Source: Anagrus nilaparvatae
Taxonomy: Eukaryota > Arthropoda > Insecta > Hymenoptera > Mymaridae
Reading direction: 5' to 3'
NCBI GenBank assembly: GCA_022575985.1
Contig: JAKSXM010000266.1
Location: forward strand, 2,294,001 to 2,358,000
Length of the DNA stretch: 64,000 bases
Shown: piece after piece, positions 57,348 through 64,000 of the stretch
Position numbering within the stretch: position 1 is the first letter of the stretch
How the letters are laid out: each line of letters begins with the position of its first letter
Program-made: the position numbers and the translations under genes
Notes under the pieces: generated by a model
What the model saw: the letters and a program-made list of their open reading frames with translations, nothing else
The model's database searches: none
What the model was told of the DNA's origin: nothing

Positions 57348-58313
57348 ATGTACGGCCCCAGTAATGAAATCAACCCAACTAACTTTCCTGAATTAAACAA
57401 TTTAAATCTTACACAATGCCCTTTTGAAACCATTACTGATTTTGCGTTACGGGTAAGCTATTTTTGGGATCAATTATTAAAACAACCAAGCCCTCCATGG
57501 AGCCTTGATTACTGGGAGCAAATAACGATGCCCCGTATTTTTGAAATGTTTTTAAATGGACTTCAAAAATCAGGAAAGGACTTAAATTATAAATCATCTC
57601 CATCTGAAATGACTACATCCTTGTTCCATAACATTCAAGAAGAAAAAACTATAAATTATCCTAGTACAAATAAAATTTCACTTGACAAAAAAATAATAGA
57701 AACCACGTATACATTGGAAAACGTGACAGTAGAATTTAAATCACCTCTACTCAAAGAATCCAAATCCAAAATAAACGATATGTTACAGACTGAAACCAAA
57801 TGTACGTCGAAAAACATCATCCAAAAACAACAACCGGCTCCAAAACCCTCGCCAGACGGTGCGCAAACCTATCAGTATAAATCAGGATTTCTGAATTTTT
57901 TCAGGATTTTAATTGTTTTTGCGTATTACATGTCTATAGTAAATTATATTTTTAAAAAATGGGAATCTGTAGACACCCTATTCAATATACCAAATAGAAT
58001 TGACTATTGCAACAAAAATTTTAAAAAGGAAAACTGGACAGGACCTATTAGTCAGGGTACAATTGATTGGTCATTTAAACCACCTGACTTTAAAACATTT
58101 GATATAATAAGGAAAACTAACTATAATGTAGGCTTTTGCTACTCGCTTCAGGAAAATAAATGGAAAAATAGTTCTTTTAATAAAAACTCCTATAACCAAA
58201 ATGGTATAGTACCACTGTCAAAATACGTTTCACTAAATTTAAACCCCTTTAAATTATCCAGTTTTACTATCGGAGTATGTCCGCTTAAAGCCCCACCTTG
58301 GTCAAAAATTTAA
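57348..58313 (+). CDS. 321-aa ORF with Gag-like N-terminal region
   Basis: The open frame starts MYGPSNEINP. Residues about 20-80 (CPFETITDFALRVSYFWDQL, then IFEMFLNGLQKSGKDL) have the pattern of the capsid region of LTR-retrotransposon Gag: an ES-DFA-R helix followed by FLxGL. The middle is Ser/Thr- and Lys-rich with a KQQPAPKPSPDGAQTY linker. A single hydrophobic segment lies around residues 183-205, and the C-terminal third is Trp-, Asn- and Phe-rich. It lies back-to-back with the minus-strand Gypsy element and ends shortly before a perfect hairpin. A membrane span is unusual for Gag, so the assignment is tentative. It could be a host or element protein of unknown function. Confidence 0.4.
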   Translation: MYGPSNEINPTNFPELNNLNLTQCPFETITDFALRVSYFWDQLLKQPSPPWSLDYWEQITMPRIFEMFLNGLQKSGKDLNYKSSPSEMTTSLFHNIQEEKTINYPSTNKISLDKKIIETTYTLENVTVEFKSPLLKESKSKINDMLQTETKCTSKNIIQKQQPAPKPSPDGAQTYQYKSGFLNFFRILIVFAYYMSIVNYIFKKWESVDTLFNIPNRIDYCNKNFKKENWTGPISQGTIDWSFKPPDFKTFDIIRKTNYNVGFCYSLQENKWKNSSFNKNSYNQNGIVPLSKYVSLNLNPFKLSSFTIGVCPLKAPPWSKI

Positions 58314-58327
58314 AACATTTTTTAATA

Positions 58328-58394
58328 GAACCTGACTTTTACGAGCATAAATGCATTATAAATGCATTATGCTCGTAAAAGTCACGTTCTAAAT
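58328..58394. terminator. near-perfect hairpin after the 321-aa ORF
   Basis: GAACCTGACTTTTACGAGCA and its inverted copy (TGCTCGTAAAAGTCACGTTC) pair around AATGCATTATAAATGCATTA, giving a stem of over 25 bp that starts 15 bp after the stop codon. It could act as a transcript-end structure or be a small foldback insert. Confidence 0.5.
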
Positions 58395-58479
58395 TATTAA
58401 TTTAATTTTCACTCCTTAATATCGAGCGATAAATAAAATTTGAATAATTATTCAAATAAATTATTTTTTAATAGATTTA

Positions 58480-58820
58480 ATAGATTTAAAAATCTTATTA
58501 GTTATAATTCTTTTAAGTTAGTTATAATTCTTTATATTAGTTATAATTAGTTATATTAGTTATAATTCTTTGAACCTAATTGGATTAGAAAAACCGTACA
58601 TCTGGAAAACCGTACATCCCAAAAGTCATTTTTTTTCTTCTATATTTTAACCCCACATCCGACAAACAGCACATCCCAAAATTCATTTTTTATATTTTAA
58701 CTGCACATCCAAAAATATATTTTAACTGCACTTCCAAAAATTATATCCAGTATTCAATTTTTTAATACATAAAATAAAAAACTGCACATCCCAAAATTCA
58801 TTTTTTTTATATTTCAAAAC
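58480..58820. repeat. short tandem repeats
   Basis: AGTTATAATTCTTTTAAGTT-type units (58495-58575) are followed by units of AACTGCACATCCCAAAATTC and TTTTTTATATTTTAA (58610-58815). Confidence 0.6.
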
Positions 58821-58839
58821 TTTTCTCGCGATAATTAAA

Positions 58840-60740
58840 ACTATTATACCTGTAAATCCAGGCAAAATAAACTATATTATATCCAAATTATTTAAATTTT
58901 ATGATCCGAAAATTAACTTAAATTTTCCATACAAATTGATAAATTCATGTTCGACAAGATATATTACACCCAAATTTAAATTTTTTTTGTCATTTTTAAC
59001 CCTTTAAATTATAAATTATTAATTAAAAACTATAAAAATTGATGAATTTTTACGATTCAAAAATTAACCTAATTTTTTCATATTAATCAACAAATTCATG
59101 TAAAATAAGCCGTATTATATTCATATTTTGAAAATACTATCAATTTTAATCCTTTAAATTATAAATTATTACTTAAAAATCATACAAATTGACAAATCAT
59201 ACAAATAAATAATAATATTATAACAAAATACAAAAATAGAATCTAATTTACTTACAATGGACCTACAACCCTCATAATTAACCAAAAAAAAAAAAAAAAA
59301 AAAACCCTTATTTATACCCTAAGTCAAATCTAAAATATAACTACGAAGTATTTTTTTTTTCTCTATCAGAGCATACATAAACCACCAAACACACATATTT
59401 AAGTTGTCTTTTATTATTTTTTTGTGCAGTCTTAATCATCATTTTTCATATATTCAAAATTAATATTTTTTTATTTTATTTTATGTTCCTTTTTTGTTAT
59501 AAATGATAATAAAGTTACGTTAAATTCAAATTCACTGAAAAGTCTTTATATAGTTTTCGCTGTAATAATAACTGTACCCATGTTATTTATAATAATAATA
59601 AAAATAATAATGAAATAAAAAGTAATAAATAATAAATAATAAGTAATAATTAATTAATAATAGTATATAAGTATAAAATACATGGAGAAAAAGATACAAA
59701 AATAACGAACAATAAAATGACGAAAATTATATAAAGATTGAAACAACTTAACATTAAAATACAAACTTTTAAATGTTGTGAAAAATATTATTAATAATAA
59801 ACAAATGAAAACTACAAAAAGAAAATTTTTTTGAACACAATTTTTATCATGCAGATTTTTACCCTCCATAATTATCCCACTAAAATTTATTGCTAAGGTG
59901 AGCTACTAATATCTTTTTAAAGGGTGTTAAATATTTAAGTTTATATCCCTATTACAAGAAATGGAATTTGGCCCTTAGTAGAAGTAAACGTAATTGATCG
60001 ATTTTATTTTACCTTTGTAATATTATTCTATGAATACAAAAATAAAATAATAATAACGACTTAAGCTATAAATTGACAAACGATATAAATAAACAAATAC
60101 AAAAATATAATTTATTTTTTATAAGTATGATTTGAAAAATAATACAGTATTTTTAACTATGCAAAATTTATAAAGTTCTGATAAATATAATACATATGAA
60201 TAAGTATTAATAAAGTACAATATTTTATTATATTTTTTTTATCTTATCTCAAAGTTTTACGTATACGCAGAAAATTTTATATGTGTTAGTTTCAAAACGT
60301 TTATTACAAATGGTATGATTTTTTCCAATATTTTCAATAATTTCTTGTTTTATAAATTAAATTATACTAAAATTTTATAAAATTTATTATTTTTAACGCT
60401 TTAAATTATAATATTTTATTCAAAAACCATCAAATTTGCTAAAATTGTATGATTTTTATTAAATTAATTCAATATTTTTTTCTTATCATCTGATAAATTC
60501 GCATTTTATAAATTGAATTATACAAAAATCTTATAAAATTTATCAATTTTAACCCTTTAAACTATAAAATTTAACTTAAAAATCATAAAAATTGCTGAAT
60601 TTTTATAATTTAAGAGTTAATTTATTCTTGTTTTCCTATCAACTGATAATTTCATGAAGTAAAAGCAATATTAAATCAATAACTTAAAGATATTGTTGTT
60701 TTTAACACTATTTAATTTTACGAAAATTAACAAAATTCTA
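58840..60740. repeat. degenerate ~150-bp tandem repeats, interrupted
   Basis: CCTTTAAATTATAAATTATT plus AAAAAC-ATA-AAATTGA recurs near 59003, 59152, 60403 and 60551, with related sequence near 58890 and 60690. The middle (about 59220-60340) does not show the unit and may be a later insertion. No gene; a 71-aa frame at 59654 is A/T-driven. Confidence 0.5.
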
Positions 60741-61690
60741 GGCCAAAAATCTAGAAATTATGTAGTTTTAAAAATTTAAATTCCAATTGTTTTTTTTTAT
60801 AATGAAAAGCAAACCAATATTAATTTCTACATTTTTTTAAACCAAAACTAACCTTGTAAAAGCAAAATTTTAACCCTAAAATCATAACAATTTTTTAAAT
60901 CTTTATTTTTTATTATTTCGAATATCACCACCTATCCCTATGTATTCGAAGTTTTGGGTATATAATGTCTCGGGGGTTTCGAAACTAATTTCTCTAGATT
61001 GATTTCAGATAACTCCAGCTTAGGAAAATCCAGCACTAATATAAACAACTTGATCATCAAAGAAGATTAATCCAAGTAACTAACTGGCACCTTCCATTCT
61101 ACGTCGATAAATCCAAAAACATCACTTATTTCTTTTTTCTTTTCATATCTTATAAAATAGTTTTTTTTTATACTTAAGTTTTTCAATATTTTACTATTTT
61201 TATAAAAATCAAGATTTAATATTTTACTACTTTATAAATTTTATAATATTTAAGTTATTTTCAATATTTTACTACTTTTATATTTTCATATAAAATTAAG
61301 TTTTTAAAAAAATACTTTACTAGCTTGTATTTTTTTAATAAATATTAAGTTTTTTTAATATGTAAGCTTTCGATATTTTTTTACTCTTATAAAATTTTTT
61401 TCATATAAAAATTAAGTTTTTCAAACATTTTTTACAAGAATCAAGTTTTACTACTTTTAATTTTTTAATTAAACAAACTTTAGTATTAGCATTATATGTA
61501 TAATCATAAAACCTATATCTTAAAATTATATAGAATCAATATTTAATCAAATTTTATTTTATGTACTTATATTATATACTATGTATTGACATTGACTATG
61601 GACAGAAAATTCTAGAATTTACCACCCCCTTGAAACCCTGCCTTCAGCCCCATCTCCCCCACCTGACCCAATCGGGACGATTGGAATGAA
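60741..61690. other. A+T-rich sequence before the LTR
   Basis: Reiterated TTTTCAATATTTTACTACTTT phrases at 61160-61340. From 61600 the sequence becomes G+C-richer and leads into a polypurine tract, as at the 3' end of an LTR element whose coding part is gone. Confidence 0.4.
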
Positions 61691-61700
61691 GGGAGGGAGA
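61691..61700 (+). promoter_or_regulatory. polypurine tract
   Basis: GAAGGGAGGGAGA ends exactly before TGTTACGTACGG, the layout of a plus-strand primer site next to a 3' LTR. Confidence 0.55.
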
Positions 61701-62231
61701 TGTTACGTACGGTAGGTCAAAATTGATATGCCTAGAATCCGATATATATATAAATATTAAACCTACATCCGATATTCATATTAACGTTCCCAGACGATAT
61801 AGGAACCCGCAGATTCATTTCCGCTGATGCTGACCTAGCACAATAGCGTGGGACCAAAATTCAGCTATGACATAAATTAGTAGGGATTTATAGGCGTTAT
61901 AAACTGCATAAATCCCACCTCGCGATTCTTAGTAATAGTTATGGACGCCTTCGCTAGTTGGACGTGACGAGACTGACGCTTTTTTGTATTGGACGTTTCC
62001 CCCAAAATCTCGCAATATGGGCAGATTCATTTTAGATTATATATTGCCCTTCAGGCGCCCAAATTGTATTCTTTAGAATCATAACCATCGTTAATTAGAG
62101 TACTAACTCTCGTTATTAAGTATCTTTTATAATTCGTTTGACTTAAGGACTTAGACAGTTTTATTATCTTTACTTATAATCAATAAAGTGAAAGTTATAT
62201 ATCAAATCAGTTATCAGTTATTATTGTGACA
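61701..62231 (+). mobile_element. probable Gypsy-type 3' LTR
   Basis: It begins TGTTACGTACGGTAGG after a polypurine tract, contains an AATAAAGTG polyadenylation-type signal at about 62182 and may end at GTGACA (62231). The 3' border is uncertain, and no second LTR or target-site duplication was found. Confidence 0.45.
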
Positions 62232-62379
62232 ATTCCTTCTGTAATTAAGAACTTAGCCTCAGGTTAGGTTCATCCAGCTTAGATCGAACCCGAACTCATC
62301 TACAAATACATCAACTATAAACCAACCAAAATATACCATCCAACTTATAAAATACCTGGGGCACTCATATCCCCAGGAT

Positions 62380-62610
62380 AAACTTATATTTTATATATTC
62401 ATAATTATTTATATTTACTGTTGTGTATATATGTATTATATGGTATGTATGTGTAGGAGAGCTCCCCTCCCCTTTTTGTATATATTCTCCCTTTTTATAT
62501 TTAGTGTTCGTTGCGACTTCAAACCACGAACGTCGCTTTATTAATAAATAGAGTATAACACAAATACTTTGTGTCATAATTAATCATCCATCTCCATCAC
62601 CATAATATCC
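62380..62610. repeat. dispersed repeat, copy B (inverted relative of 36200-36440)
   Basis: CTCCCCTCCCCTTTTTGTAT, ATTCTCCCTTTTTATATTTA and GTGTTCGTTG are the reverse complement of the copy at 36.2 kb, including the flanking CCATCTCCATCACC. Confidence 0.65.
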
Positions 62611-63149
62611 ATATTTTCCAACATTTTTGGCATCCCTGGAATGAACCAACGCATCAAGATAAGTTAAATTTTTTAAGAAGAAAAAGTTAAATTTAATTTC
62701 AAGAGCACGTGCAAAATTTTTTTTAAACAAAAATCAAGTATCGACATCAGTTAGATCATCTTTGTTTTCTCATGGCGATATAGCAATTTTATTAGAAGCA
62801 GTTATATTTCAGTGCTATATTTTTCAAATTTGTGCTAAATTTTTGTGCAAAAAATTTTTTTTAAAGAAGTTTTATTGGTGATGGAAGGTGAACAAAAAAA
62901 TAAATAAATTTGCGTAATTTTTAAAATTACACAACGAACACGCACCGTTTTCTCAAAAATTATGTTTTTTCTGCCAGTGAAAAATCTGAACATTTAATTT
63001 GCAAAACAGAAAAATTTTATAAAATTTTTTATTCAAAAAATGAAGTAAAAGTCATCATCAAAGCAGAATATTGGCGCGTAAAAATTACCGCCCCTTCAAG
63101 TTAATGAACAAGAAGACGCCATTGCGCGCGCAGCACAAATTTAAAATTC
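62611..63149. other. non-coding upstream region
   Basis: A+T-rich, becoming more balanced from about 63060 (CGCCCCTTCAAG, GCGCGCGCAGC), which resembles a 5' leader of the next ORF. Confidence 0.4.
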
Positions 63150-63371
63150 ATGGCAGCTAGTTTACAACAAAAAACGAAGAAGATGAGAGGAACCACCGCG
63201 CATCAAAAAGCGGCGCAAGAAATTTTACTCAGTGATGGCGGCTTCTCATCGTTGATATCAACATTAGAATACATGCAAATCAAGGGGCCCTGTTACTACG
63301 CATCAAATTCCTGCGCGAATCAACTCATCATTAAAGCCGCACAGCAGACAACTTTTTTACATAAAAGATAA
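63150..63371 (+). CDS. 73-aa ORF, unknown
   Basis: The frame begins MAASLQQKTKKMRGTTAHQK and ends TTFLHKR. It has balanced composition (Ala, Gln, Cys, Gly) in A/T-rich surroundings and a G+C-richer leader, both suggesting real coding sequence. It is basic at the N-terminus, with no signal peptide or membrane span. The family was not recognised. It may be a short protein or the first exon of a gene continuing beyond the window. Confidence 0.4.
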   Translation: MAASLQQKTKKMRGTTAHQKAAQEILLSDGGFSSLISTLEYMQIKGPCYYASNSCANQLIIKAAQQTTFLHKR

Positions 63372-63780
63372 GTTGATAATTTTGTATAAACATAGAAAAA
63401 TATAGACATTTTTTATTTTTTTTATTAGAAATATTATATATTAAAGTTTAAAATTCATTGAGAATATTTTTAAAATTAAAAATATTATATAAGGGAGTGT
63501 AAAGCTGTGTAAGTGTAATGTTTGTGTTTTTAAAGTATAGTTTTATTTTGTCAAAATTGTATTTTCAATTTTATTTTGAATTTGATTGCTATTTATTTAT
63601 TGAACATTAACATTTAAAAAAAAAAAAATTTTTTTTTTCTCTTAAATTAACATTTTAAAAATTGAAATAAAATTATTTTATAATGAAATAGTTTAAAATA
63701 TTGTCTTATATATTGTGTACTATTGAATTGATCTTACTAACTAAATATACTAAATTTTAAATAAAAGCTAATAATATTGG
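63372..63780. other. A+T-rich spacer or intron
   Basis: No feature is seen. It could be an intron or an intergenic region between the two flanking frames. Confidence 0.35.
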
Positions 63781-64000
63781 ATGTTACATAGGTTTCAACT
63801 TGCTGAAATTAAGTGGAACTACCTTGCTAGACTAGCTGGTGTCATGGGATTCACACTTGGATGTCTTATCACTTATCCTGTTTGCTGTTTTACTCAAAAA
63901 TTTAAGATCATCCTGGGATCCTACTGCACTTCAATATTGTTATTCACTACAAAATGTTATTTTCTCTTAATAGCTATTAGTATATTATTTAATTTAGTAA
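63781..64000 (+). CDS. partial membrane-protein-like ORF cut by the window edge
   Basis: From the ATG at 63782 the frame stays open to the end: MLHRFQLAEIKWNYLARLAG, then a hydrophobic VMGFTLGCLITYPVCCF, a short charged turn (TQKFK) and further hydrophobic sequence (LLFTTKCYFLLIAISILF). It looks like two membrane spans. The upstream border may be a splice acceptor rather than the start. The family was not recognised. Confidence 0.4.
   Translation, partial: MLHRFQLAEIKWNYLARLAGVMGFTLGCLITYPVCCFTQKFKIILGSYCTSILLFTTKCYFLLIAISILFNLV

Overview
This window is eukaryotic nuclear DNA, very A+T-rich and dense in repeats. It contains intron-split animal genes (GT-AG junctions are visible), arthropod-type mobile elements (a non-LTR element resembling the R1 group, a CR1/Jockey-type LINE tail, a Ty3/Gypsy element with an envelope-like gene, MITEs, tRNA-like units) and MADF, Barentsz, RNF216, kainate-receptor and WDR59 homologues. 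An insect is the best fit. I cannot decide between, for example, Hemiptera and Hymenoptera from this sequence. There is no sign of bacterial DNA.

Layout. 0-2 kb: a 383-bp MITE and degenerate repeats. 2-8.4 kb: the main genic block, with two small two-exon genes on the plus strand (an unrecognised 162-aa protein and a 240-aa MADF-like protein), then on the minus strand an RNF216/TRIAD3-type RBR ubiquitin ligase and, upstream of it, a Barentsz/CASC3 homologue with one stop codon at a key tryptophan. 10 kb: a single kainate-type glutamate receptor exon. 11-14.5 kb: repeats, including four evenly spaced 20-bp palindromes. 14.56-24.70 kb: one near-palindromic element of about 10 kb. Its long inverted arms are filled with tandem repeats. 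It carries an F-box/LRR-like ORF, two inverted copies of a DEDDh-exonuclease-like ORF and two damaged copies of a small ORF with an N-myristoylation-type start. I see no transposase, and this is the best candidate for an undescribed system. 25-34 kb: tRNA-like sequence, LINE tail, dispersed repeats, a pure (AGGAT)48 array, a short R1-like copy with a clear target-site duplication, a decayed SWIM-domain transposon gene with a histone-type 3' stem-loop, and a 127-bp tandem array. 34-43 kb: mostly empty A+T-rich DNA with a few coding-like fragments. 43-48.3 kb: a foldback repeat interrupted by a second R1-like copy, next to an unprocessed WDR59 pseudogene. 51.7-56.6 kb: a 5'-truncated Gypsy element on the minus strand, with pol kept in one frame apart from five TAA codons and a broken mononegavirus (chuvirus-like) glycoprotein-type env. 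57.3-58.3 kb: a 321-aa ORF with a Gag-like N-terminal part. 58.4-62.6 kb: A+T-rich tandem repeats and a probable LTR preceded by a polypurine tract. 63-64 kb: two short ORFs of unknown function, one cut by the window edge.

Apart from the 2-8.4 kb block, the genes do not form a shared pathway. The window reads as a repeat-rich chromosomal region in which gene fragments (btz, WDR59, a glutamate receptor exon) lie among transposon debris. All family names come from motif recognition by eye; no database search was possible.
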